From NCBI GenBank assembly GCA_027596035.1, contig JADGJA010000042.1:1-59942 (forward strand): a stretch of 59,942 nt of DNA, given 5' to 3'. Both the position numbers and the translations under genes were made by a program. Positions 43,334-53,365 of the stretch are shown one piece after another. The notes beneath the pieces were generated by a model. It did not search any database. It was given only the letters and a program-made list of their open reading frames with translations, and was not told the origin of the DNA. Origin of the DNA: Thoreauomyces humboldtii. Taxonomy: Eukaryota; Chytridiomycota; Chytridiomycetes; Spizellomycetales; Powellomycetaceae. Position 1 is the stretch's first letter. Each line of letters begins with the position of its first letter.

Positions 43334-45013
43334 TTACTTGCGAACGTGGACCTGAACGTCCTCAAATGTCGCTGTCCTGCTCTGCCACGACTTGGCTCCG
43401 TTGCCTGCCAAGCTCACACCGCCAAGACCGGCGGCGGCCTTCCAAAGGAGCTCCGGACGACGAGCGGCACGCGGGATAGCGTAGCCGAGGAGACCAGCGG
43501 ACGCAGCGCTTGCGATGTCATATCCGGTGTGGGTCTCGCCTACGCGGAGGAAGTAGGCTGACGTGGCATATGCGGCTCCGACAGTGCCAAGAACGAATGC
43601 AGCGGCCGGAGAGCGGAGAGACACTTGAGCATAGCCAGCCGATGTGGCTGCTGCTGCGGCAAGAACGTAATGGGGGAGGGGGTCAACCTTTGTGGCGAGG
43701 CCGGTCAATGTGCCAGCGGCCGTCTTAGCGTCGGTAGTTTTGGGGTTGTGGACCTTCACGGACGGAGTGGACGAGGTGGCAGCGGATATCCTGTGGGCAG
43801 CATCCTCCGTTGCTTTGCTGAAAGAGCGCGCTTGTTCTTCCATGTTCTGGCGAACCGAATGTGCAGCGTGATCGAGCTTGTTCTCGGCTTTCATGACTGT
43901 CTGCTGGGCGACTTCCTTGGGCCCGGCGGATCCGAACCAAGAGGACCAAGTTGAGGCGACCTGTTGCTCCGCCTCATTTTTGAGAATCGCGCCGTCTTTT
44001 TTGGTCTTGTCCCACGCTCCCGACGCTCTTCGCTCGACCTCGGCAACACCTTCCTTTGCGTCCTGCTTGGCGCCGAACCACGACCTGTCAGCTGACTTCT
44101 TCGTATTCTCCGCCTCGACAGCAGCTCTGTGAGCCGCTTCGTCGACGTTGGACTTTGCACCCCACCACGACTTCTCGGCGGACTTCTTGATTTCATCAGC
44201 TTCCTGCTTGGTCGTCTCCCAGGCGGCTTCCGCCTTGCGCTCGATGTCACTGGCCGCGGCTTTGGCGTCCTGCTTCGTTCCCCACCATGATTTTTCTGCT
44301 GACATTTTCAACTGTTCGCTATCAGCGGAGGCCTTGGAAGCAGCGTCCTCGACATAGGCCTTGGTTCGCCACCACGACTTCTGGGCCGTGTTCTCGGTAT
44401 CCTTGGCTTCCCGCTTGGTCTGATTCCAAGAACCTTCGACGTCCCGCGCGAATTCTTCGGCAGCCGCCGTTGCGTCTTGCTTTGCGCCCCACCATGATTT
44501 TTCTGCCGACCTCTTGAGCTGATCGGCTTCGGCGGATGCCTTTGCAGCGGCATCGTCGACGGTCGACTTTGCGCTCCACCAGGACTTTTCTGCCGACTTC
44601 TTGAGCTGGTCGGCTTCGGCGGATGCCTTTGCGGCGGCATCGTCGACGGTCGACTTTGCGCTCCACCAGGACTTTTCTGCCGACCTCTTGAGCTGGTCGG
44701 CCCCAACGGACGCGCGACGAGAGATGTCGGCGGCGCCGTCCTCGGAACGACGGAGGGTGGCTTCGACGGCGTGAGTAGCGTTGTTGACGCCAGCCTGAGC
44801 GGCCCTCGCAGCGTAGGCGGCGGCCTCTTCGGCCTTGTGCTCGACGCGATGGTAGGCGGTCTCTGCGGCAATCTTTGCGTCGTGCGCGGCACCTTCTGCC
44901 TTGGCCTTCGCGTCCCAGAGAGCCTTCATGGTATCGTCAGTGACGGCTTGGGCGGCGCGATCGTGCTCTCGCGCGGTAGGCTGCTCTTCTGTCTTTGTGT
45001 TGAACCAGGCCAT
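43334..45013 (-). CDS. tryptophan-repeat helical protein with C-terminal membrane region
   Basis: Not a named family. Single exon, 559 residues from MAWFNTKTEE. Residues 30-420 are an Ala/Glu/Lys-rich amphipathic helix without prolines, like LEA and apolipoprotein 11-mers. Repeats are marked by SAEKSWWxAK: tryptophans at 116, 145, 174, 196, 214, 243, 265, 283, 312, 334 and 356, spaced 29, 22 or 18 residues. Residues 440-540 hold three or four hydrophobic spans (HYVLAAAAATSAGYA, AAFVLGTVGAAYATSAYFL, IASAASAGLLGYAIP, LWKAAAGLGGVSLAG), resembling the membrane part of fungal mitochondrial or lipid-droplet proteins. An in-frame ORF extends 5' to 45148 but the extension looks like leader. A structural or stress-protective membrane role is inference. 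Confidence 0.75.
   Translation of the reverse strand: MAWFNTKTEEQPTAREHDRAAQAVTDDTMKALWDAKAKAEGAAHDAKIAAETAYHRVEHKAEEAAAYAARAAQAGVNNATHAVEATLRRSEDGAADISRRASVGADQLKRSAEKSWWSAKSTVDDAAAKASAEADQLKKSAEKSWWSAKSTVDDAAAKASAEADQLKRSAEKSWWGAKQDATAAAEEFARDVEGSWNQTKREAKDTENTAQKSWWRTKAYVEDAASKASADSEQLKMSAEKSWWGTKQDAKAAASDIERKAEAAWETTKQEADEIKKSAEKSWWGAKSNVDEAAHRAAVEAENTKKSADRSWFGAKQDAKEGVAEVERRASGAWDKTKKDGAILKNEAEQQVASTWSSWFGSAGPKEVAQQTVMKAENKLDHAAHSVRQNMEEQARSFSKATEDAAHRISAATSSTPSVKVHNPKTTDAKTAAGTLTGLATKVDPLPHYVLAAAAATSAGYAQVSLRSPAAAFVLGTVGAAYATSAYFLRVGETHTGYDIASAASAGLLGYAIPRAARRPELLWKAAAGLGGVSLAGNGAKSWQSRTATFEDVQVHVRK
44504..44677. repeat. two tandem 87-bp coding repeats
   Basis: Near-identical DNA copies at 44677-44591 and 44590-44504 encode the 29-residue units 113-141 and 142-170 of the tryptophan-repeat protein. 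Their similarity at silent sites suggests recent duplication or gene conversion. Confidence 0.8.
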
Positions 45014-45340
45014 CGCGGTACTTGTTATTTGTGGGTTAGGTGCGATGAATGGGTATGAGGGGTGTGATCCCAAGATTGGATGAGGAACTAGTAATGATGC
45101 GCGGAGCGGGGAACAAGCTAGCACTCGCTGCTTTTGTTCCGGGGGCACACCACCAGATGACGTTGTATCACTTCACTTGTTGCTGGGGAAGGAAGAGTTA
45201 CCGTGCTGAATGTGCGTCATGATTCATTTAGCTCATGATGGAGAATCCATGTCCGGATGATGTCCGAGCGCTCATGTCCTCAACCTGTTAAACTCGAAAA
45301 GGACGGTTCACTCGGAGGCAATTCACCAAGTAGGGGAAGC
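45014..45340. other. divergent promoter, tryptophan-repeat protein and DNA ligase
   Basis: 327 bp shared upstream region. No canonical MCB (ACGCGT) box seen, which would be expected if the ligase were MBF-controlled. No TATA box recognised. Confidence 0.4.
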
Positions 45341-48300
45341 ATGTCGAATAAGAAGCAAACGACGCTTGGGTTAGTCATGGCCGCGCTCACCCTCTACACG
45401 AGTATCATCATAATCTTACTTCGAAATTGATCATATCCGGCTCACAGGTCCTTTTTTGGGGGTAAAAGCGCACCGCCGCCAAAGTCTCCCGCAAAGACTA
45501 ACGATAAGAAGAAAGCTGTTGACCACACTCCCAACAAGGTGAAGCCGCTGAAGAGCTCCTCACACAAGCCGCTCTTGCCGAGTATCCGTTCATGCTTATC
45601 GTGATAATGATCAGATCAAGCAAGCGGTTGTTACCGCGACCTCTGATGTGAAAGTTACCTCAACCGACAGCGCTGCCCCTCAGAGCGCATCGACGAAAGG
45701 GCACGAGAAGGAGAACATCGAGTCGCCAACCGAAGTCAGCTTGGATGGACCTCAGGATGCCGTCCAAAAGGAGCTTGCCGGGAAGGAATCTTCAAAGGAC
45801 TTGCCCCAGAAGCGGAAGGTCTCGGAAGACGGACCCCGTGCAACAAAGAAGCTTCGTCGTCGTGCCGTCGTGTCGGATTCGGACGATACGGAGACCGATG
45901 ACACACCTACGGTAGGGTTCGCGGCAGTGGCAAGACGACACCTGCAGACGTCTCACCGCGGTGTCTTCGAAGGCTATTCCGAAAAGCGCGGAACGCTCGG
46001 CTTCAGTCACACCTATTACTCCTGAATCAGCCCCCACAAGCACGAAGGGTGCTGCTAAACGGGAGAACGAGACGTCGGATCAAGACGAAGAAGACGAAGA
46101 AGCCGAAGCAATTGAAGAGATTGCCGAGGCAAAGATGTATGAGTTGCATATACGCAACGGCTGGGAAACTTGGGCATTGCTGATGTATGCCTCGCAGGCT
46201 CACGAACGACCTGCTGAACGCATCGACCGACTTGACCTGGCCACAGAATGGCAAAGTCCCTTATGCCGCGCTTTGCAAGACCTTTGAAAAAATCGAAGGC
46301 ACAACCAAGCGGTGATACGTTGATGAGATCGCTTTAGCACTGATCTGTTTCTGATCGACCATTGCTTCGCGTACAGACTCATGATTTCTGAGTTTCTGAC
46401 AAAGTTCTTCTTACAAGTTATACGACTGTCGCCAAAGGATCTAGTCGCATGCGTGTATTTGTGTTTGAATCGAGTAAGACCTGGTCCTCGGCTTTTGTGA
46501 AAGTTACGAATGTAAAGATCTCAATGTACTTTAGATAGGACCAGAATACGAAGGCAAAGAACTGGGGATTGGCGAAAGCATCCTCATTAAGGCAGTGGGC
46601 CATGCTACGGGACGCACCCCAGTCAGCGTCAAAGCGGATTTGGCTGAGGCAGGAGATTTGGGGACCGTGGCTCAGGTATGCCAACTAACGCCAAAAAAAA
46701 CACAGCTATGCGAATCTGACCAAGTCCGGAAAACTTCCAGGCCAGCAAGCAAAATCAAAAAATCATGTACCCTCCTCCACCACTGACTGTCAGTGGTGTT
46801 CTGAAGACCCTAACAGAGATTTCGAATATTGCTGGTCAAGCGGTACGCCATGCTGCAAAACCTCGGCTCCACCCGGGTAAACCGCTTATTCATTAATGTT
46901 CAGTCGCAAGCTGCGAAGATTGCGAAAATCAACAAGCTCGTAGTGGCTTGCGTGAACAACGAGCCCAAGTACTTGATCAGGTTTGTCAAACGGCATGGGT
47001 TTTCAAGCGTGTTACTTGTACTGAAGCTACGGATATGAAGGTCTTTGGAAGGAAAGCTGCGCATTGGTCTAGCCGAACAAACTGTTTTGACCTCGCTAGC
47101 GCATGCAGCAGCATTAGCCAGTGAGTATTTGTGACAAATCAGTTGCAATACTCAAGCTGACATGCCATTTTCTCACAGCCATCGACAAGAGCTTTTCTAG
47201 TGAAAAACGAATTGCTGTACTTGCGGAGGCTGCCTCTACCCTTAAACACGTCTATAAGTACGGACCCTGGTGTAGAGACTAATTAGAGCAGGGTCCTAAC
47301 GGTAAATTCCTGCTCCGCAATAAGTGAGCTGCCAAACTACGACGAAATCGTGCCCGCCCTGTTGAAACATGGGATCAAGGACCTCCCAGATCACTGCAAA
47401 CTTCGCCCAGGTAAGAAAGAAATTGTGCTGCGCTATACTCGTCTCAAGGTATTCGCGCTCACGTGTAATGCAGGGGTACCATTAAAGCCCATGCTGGCTC
47501 ATCCGACCAAGAGTCTGACCGATGTTCTGAACCGCTTTGAGAAGGTCACTTTCACGTGCGAATACAAGTACGATGGGGAGCGCGCACAAATCCACTTGAT
47601 GGAAGACGGAACGACCCACATCTATAGCCGCAACTCGGAGAATCTCTCACCGAAGTATCCAGACATTATCGGCTCGTTGAAGCAGGTTGGTGTTGTGCAA
47701 AGCGTAAAGATTTCGACAACTTGCGCAGTAAATCCCTGACAATCATCGTTCAAGGTATTCGGCCCCGACGTCAACTCCTTTGTCATGGATTGCGAAGCCG
47801 TAGCCTGGGATAGAGTCAAGCAATGCATCTTGCCTTTCCAGGTTCTTTCCACGCGGAAACGTAAGGTCAGTTCTCTTTAGGCTCGCTTTTTCCTGGAAGT
47901 TGGTACTCATTGTTGCTGCAGGATGTTCAAACCGTTGACATCGAAGTTCAAGTCTGCGTATTTGCATTCGATCTATTGTACTTGAATGGCGAGGTATTCG
48001 CATACATGCATCAACCCCGTTTTCCACCGCTTTAGCTAAACTGACAGAATGGACTTGTAGGCCCTAACGACGAAAACACTCAAATTCCGTCGAGAAATGC
48101 TGTACAAGCACTTTAAAGAGGTTCCAGGCATCTTTAGCCTGGCAAAACACATGGAATCTAGTAACGTAGAAGAGATCCAGACCTTTTTAGACCTTGCGGT
48201 CGAAGGTGTGTGACCCGTCATGTTTATCAGGTTCATTTATGCATTACTAATTACCCACTCTCATCCAGGTAACTGTGAAGGCTTGATGGTGAAGACCCTC

Positions 48301-49086
48301 GAGCATGAAGCTTCGTACGAGCCCAGCAAACGATCCCGTAACTGGCTCAAAGTAAAAAAGGACTATCTAAGTGGCCTGGGGGATACGTTTGACCTCGTCG
48401 TCATCGGAGGCTACATCGGCCGAGGAAAGCGAACAGGCGTCTATGGTGGTTACCTTTTGGCATGCTATGATGATGACCGGGAAGAGTACCAGAGCATCTG
48501 CAAGGTATTTTGAGGCAGTGTCTACTCCGGACTCTAAGGGCCATGAACAGTTGGAACAGAAACGCCAACTCTTTTCCCGAAAATTAAACAGCTGGGCACT
48601 GGGTTCAGCGACGAGGACCTCGCAGCCCATACAAAGTCTCTCAATGAGAGCAAGATAGATGGACCCAGGTCGTACTACAACTGGAGCGATACACCGAACC
48701 TTCGCCCGGACGTTTGGTTCGATCCCGTCCAGGTTCGTACCCATAAAAACATGACCCGGTGTTCATTATATCATACTGACTCAATGGACTCACATCGCAG
48801 GTCTGGGAGATCAAGGCTGCAGACCTTTCCATCTCCCCTGTTCACAAGGCCTCCATGGGTCTCGTCGACCCCAACAAGGGAATCAGTTTGCGGTTTCCGC
48901 GTTTCATTCGAATACGTGACGATAAGAAGCCCGAAGATGCCACCAACTCTACGCAGGTGAGAAACGGCTGTGCAGCGTCAGGAAGCCATGTTCGACTTCT
49001 GACAGCGCCTTCCTCCTCAATAGGTGGCAGACTTCTATAGATCCCAAGCCATCAACACTTCAGGGAATGCTTTGGAGGACTGTTGA
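45341..49086 (+). CDS. CDC9: ATP-dependent DNA ligase I
   Basis: Joins Okazaki fragments and repairs nicks. About 15 short exons. Exon 1 (45341-45369) and exon 2 together build the PCNA-interacting box QTTLGSFF. A Lys/Ser/Glu-rich N-terminal region follows ([28 protein letters not shown]), then the DNA-binding domain ([30 protein letters not shown]). The nucleotidyltransferase domain has the catalytic Lys in [59 protein letters not shown] with [10 protein letters not shown]. The OB-fold has [19 protein letters not shown] and [19 protein letters not shown]. The last residues are NALEDC. All ligase motifs seem intact. Confidence 0.93.
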
Positions 49087-49202
49087 TAGATACATGACGT
49101 ATTTTGTTTTTGACGATAAGGGCATTCCAAAATTGATCATTCTCTTCCAATAAGCACAGTAAAAATCCTAAAACTCCAAATATCCAGGGAAAGCTGGGAG
49201 GA

Positions 49203-51617
49203 TCAGCCACACCACTTTTTCAACATTTCGTTTACAACCTTGATTGTCACGGGCTAGAACATTATAGAGGAGAAGAAGAATCAGGGCCATGCAACCTTTT
49301 TGACAATCACATTCCAACGCTTACCTTAGTGAAATCTGCGTGGAAAGAAAGACAAGATGAAAATTCAGTATTGAATCCAAAATACCTTCCCGGAGACGGC
49401 TTCCCGCCTTCCACTCACAATCGTTCATGCCGGCGTTCATACAGTCGCTCTTCGCCTGAGCCGTGCTATTGGACGTAAGAGCCAATATGCATGTGTCTTG
49501 ACAACTCTCCTCCGTCCTGATCCTCCGTGTTGCATCCAAACCGTTCATGACTGGCATGTCAAGGTCCATAAAAATGACGTCGTACGTCGTCTTCAAGGCG
49601 CGATCCACAGCCTGCTGTCCATCTTCTGCCTCGTCTGCCTCGAGGCTCAGTTTCTGCAGCATCTTTTTCAGCACCATACGGTTGACCTTGTTGTCGTCCA
49701 CAACCATGATCTTGGGTGGTCGTCCGCCAAGTCGAGAAGCGTTTTCTTGGTGTGATGGTGGAGTGGTTTCAGAAACTTGAAGTCGGACGGTGAATCGGAA
49801 TGAAAGGGCGCAACCGTCAAGGGTGACGTCCAACGTGCCCCCAAGGCATTTGATAATCTTCGTGGCGATCGCGACAACAACTGATCGAGACAGTGTCAGA
49901 TGTCAGCGAAATGTACTTCTGTGCAGAACCTGACCCGTCCGAAGATTTCGCGGTTAGCTCACCAGGGAAGGACTGCACATCGTTCATCGCGATCAGCGAC
50001 TCAAAGGTGAGGGTATTCGGGCCCTCGGTCCCTAAAGTTTGCGCCTCCTCGGTCGTTGCCGTTGTTGTGATATGGAATTCGATGTCAACCACTTTCTCTG
50101 AGCTTTTCACGAGCTTCGTCGCAAGGTACGCCTTCCTGGCTTGACTGGCGGTTACAGCCGCAATCACGAGGTTGGACAGAGACTGCTGGATCTTGTTCTG
50201 GTCTCCGATTAGGGCGGAAGGAATGTTGGGATCGACTTCCACGTCGAGGTGGGATGTGCTCTCGTTACCGGGTGAATGATGTTTGAGCGCTTCGGTCAAC
50301 GAATTGATGGTCACGGAGATATCCACGGGCAGAGCGACGAGGGGCTCATCGGCCTGCAGCGCCCAAAGGTCCTGCAATCGTGACGTTACAGACAACAGCG
50401 TGGTCGTGGATTGCTGTAAAGCGTCGATGTGTAATTGCTGAACAGCGGCGCTGTCTCAGAAATCCCGTCAGAAACAAACCGTTTTGGCGGGAAGGCTCGA
50501 CGATATGGTCAAACCTGCTGTCCGCCTGCATCAGGTCAATTATCCCCAAGACGCCGTTCAAAGGGGTCCGTAGAGAATGCATCAGAGCAGAAAGGAACGA
50601 GGCGGTGGACTTGGATGCTCTCTTGGTGATTGAATCGACATCGATCCTGGTTTGGCCATCCTTTGCAGCTTCCCAGGCTGGTTCTGGTTGGCACGTGGTC
50701 GGTGTCGATACGGTGACCACGCGTGGGTCAACCTTCCGATGCTTCCGTCCAGGTTCCTCGTAGTTTCCCGCCAAGACCTCGATAGGTGAGCCCGACACGA
50801 TCGATACGAGATTGTTGAAGATGATGATCTGACTCGGCAAGCAGATGACTTCCGATGTGTCACATTTTGTGAACTCTTCCACCAGGGCAGTGAAACCAAG
50901 GTCTCCGACTGCTCTTGAAGGGATGATCTCGACGTCGAGTTCCCCTTCCGCTTCCCCTAGATCCGGTGGTGCTAGCAGCTGGCGTAGGGTTTCCCCCTCT
51001 CGCCGCCGCCGTTCTGCCAGCTTCTCGCACGCCTTCTCCTGCTCGGGCTCACAGAAGTAGACCGTGTTTGGATTGGACGACCTCCAGCTCAGAAACCTGT
51101 AGTTACAGGTCTTGACCGAGTTTTGAGGATCCTCGATTTCCACCACAAGCGTGACACGCTCTCTGGAACGCAGATGCTCGCGCAACCGTGCGGTGGGTTT
51201 GGGCTCTTCCAGCACGACTGAGGAGAAGCAAGGGCCAAGGAAGAGGTGAGGATATCTGCTTGATAGCCCTGCGCAGACTTGGTTCATCAGCTCGCGGGAA
51301 ATGGGTTTTTGGGGGTCGTCGGCCAGCTGCAGAAGACAGGTTTCTGCGTCCTGCCGCCTACGCTTGTGAGCCGACATGGCGTTCTGCGCAACCTGGCGTA
51401 GATGCCTGAGAGGAGATTCAGCGCTCGGTGCCATCGTAATGTCCTTGAAGTCGATCGGGTTGATATAGGGCTGGGCGACCATGGGCACCCCGTCGTGCTC
51501 CTTGCTGTTTCCTGGCGTGGGTTCGAGCTGGACAGAGCCCGACCTCATATCCGCTGTTGCTTTGTGTCCTGGCATTTGACACCTGGCAGTATCGTAGTTG
51601 GAAGCAGGAACTTGCAT
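49203..51617 (-). CDS. hybrid histidine kinase with degenerate ATPase domain and intact receiver
   Basis: Two-component phosphorelay protein. Exons: 51617-50515, 50450-49963, 49880-49419, 49335-49325 (11-nt microexon), 49253-49203. The N-terminal 300 residues have no domain I recognise. The HisKA box is LSALMHSLRTPLNGVLGIID, with the phospho-acceptor His. The HATPase domain is eroded: ALIGDQNKIQQSLSNLVIAAV lacks the second N-box Asn, no DxGxG is found, and GVVVAIATKIIKCLGGTL replaces GxGLxI. The C-terminal receiver is complete: IMVVDDNKVNR, phospho-acceptor Asp in FMDLDMPVMNG, LALTSN, and DYFTKPV, whose Lys is supplied by the microexon. It may be a pseudo-kinase that relays phosphate rather than making it. 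Confidence 0.87.
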
Positions 51618-51858
51618 GGGCCGTCGGTGAGAGTCTTTGACCCTTCACTACTTTTCGAGAGAACGTTCCTAAACGTTCCAAGCAGAACGCCGCGGTACGC
51701 GACCGGTTGATGACCTTTGGTACATAGCGGTATTCACTACGTCATGTGTGGCGCACACTGACGAGCCTCGTCGTCTTTTGATTTTCCATGATTAACTACT
51801 CACCTACAGTACAATTTCTAAGAGGACCCCAAGCAGGAATCGCCATTCGACTTTTGAC

Positions 51859-52824
51859 ATGCAGGGCATCCTGAAGATCCGGGCCCTTTTAGCGTCCTCA
51901 CACTTCGCAGTTCTTCCTCCGACTCTCGCTCTCTCCGTGGTTTGCGCTAGCCTTTCGTGTTCAAATCAACCTTTCCACATCAAGCATATCGTGGAGGATG
52001 CTGTCCTAGAGCCATCGCTGCGGACGTCATGTATCGTCATGGGCCGTGAGGCTATTTATAAGGTCTGTTTGCTATGCATTCGGCTGTCGAGCCGGAAATC
52101 TGAACCTCTTTAGCAGACGTATACTGTCGCGGGCATGCCAAAGGTATTCCAACCCGTTTGTACGGAGGGTTCGGGGACATGCCGTTTGACCAAGGGCTTC
52201 GACAGACGATCAACGCTTTGTCGGAGCTTAGAGCCGCGTGCATCGCAACGTGGCCCGAGGAGCACGCGGCCGTAGAGCTCTTGGACAGGAACGCTAGACC
52301 GGCCCTTGGCCCAACGGAAAAGCTCGTGCGAGGACGAGACATGTTCCATTCTGTCTATGCGCGAGCCACTCCCAAACTCAGCGCGAAACTGACCTCGCTG
52401 CATCCGGAATTGTTTCCCTTGATCATCGAGGATGCCTACGGCAAGGTCATCTCAGATCTCTCTGTGCTTGATGCACGGGAAACCGAGTTGGTCATGGTAG
52501 CTGCTTTGGAGGTTCAAGGCGGACCGGTAGCGAAGCAGGTCGAGAGTCATCGCAGGTTCGTCAGCAGTATTAGGAACCCGATGTCGTGTGACGATAGCCG
52601 CACTCATGTACTCGACTTGGACACAGGGGGGCGTTGCGGATGGGAGCTACTGTGGAGCAGCTGAGGGCGACAGAGCACATTGCACAGGAAGTTGCAAAAT
52701 GGGTCAGTATAGCTTCAGAGTTCCCGCAAACGCATAGCATCGGATAGATAGAGGACATGCTTGTTCTACATTTTGACTCGACCAGTCGCAGCGCTGAAGT
52801 GCGTTACTGCATAGACTCCCTGTA
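51859..52824 (+). CDS. carboxymuconolactone decarboxylase/AhpD-like protein
   Basis: Alpha-helical protein of the CMD/AhpD-like superfamily; substrate unknown. Three or four exons. Exon 1 starts at 51859 and contains LKIRALLASSHFAVLPPTLA. The main exon carries LYGGFGDMPFDQGLRQTINAL, MFHSVYARATPKLSAKLTSLHPEL and ETELVMVAALEVQG. Splicing at about 52556/52629 joins ESHR to RGALRMGATVEQL, the conserved His-x-x-x-Ala-Gly-Ala-Thr motif of the family. The CxxC of classical AhpD is absent (GGPVAKQVESH), as in non-peroxidase fungal members. The junction between exon 1 and the main exon (donor after MGC/GGC C, acceptor near 52115) and the 3' end (52747 or 52824) are uncertain. Confidence 0.65.
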
Positions 52825-53365
52825 AGCGCAGCGAAGAATTTACTGTAAGGGAAGTGGAGAAGCTTTGTGTGTGTGGGCCATCGGATGAGCCCGTGTTGAG
52901 TCATCACTTTCCCACACGTTCCTCTCCTCTCTGTTGGTTCGCGTTAGTCACACCTCCTTCTGCAGCAGTCCCCCTTGTGCGCACACTCCTCTATAACCTC
53001 GCTCTCTCGCAGGCTGGGAAACTGCCAACATAGCGCTACGAGTCAATCCATAGATCAAGCAACGTTCATACTCCCACCTCACTTTACCATAATACTCCAG
53101 CCTCTCAGCATACTGTATATTTGTTTCGCTGCACCACCGAAAGCCGGGCCGAAAGTTCCTTACCGATTAGATCAAGCCAACCCTTGAGTTTACAAACAAC
53201 CCTTAGCCACACCGTATGTAGCATCAATCTTTCAACACAACAGTTCAGAATTGGTTTGGTAGTCGCCCTGCCGCGGTAGTCAGATAGCCAGCTAAACCGC
53301 TTCTTCCCCGGTAGATCGAAAAAGGCCATTTTCCTCTCGCGACCTGTGCCATCACCTCGCCTACG
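52825..53365. other. GTPBP1 upstream region
   Basis: About 540 bp without a convincing gene. GTGTGTGTGGGCC near 52867-52880 and scattered pyrimidine tracts; nothing else stands out. Confidence 0.4.
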
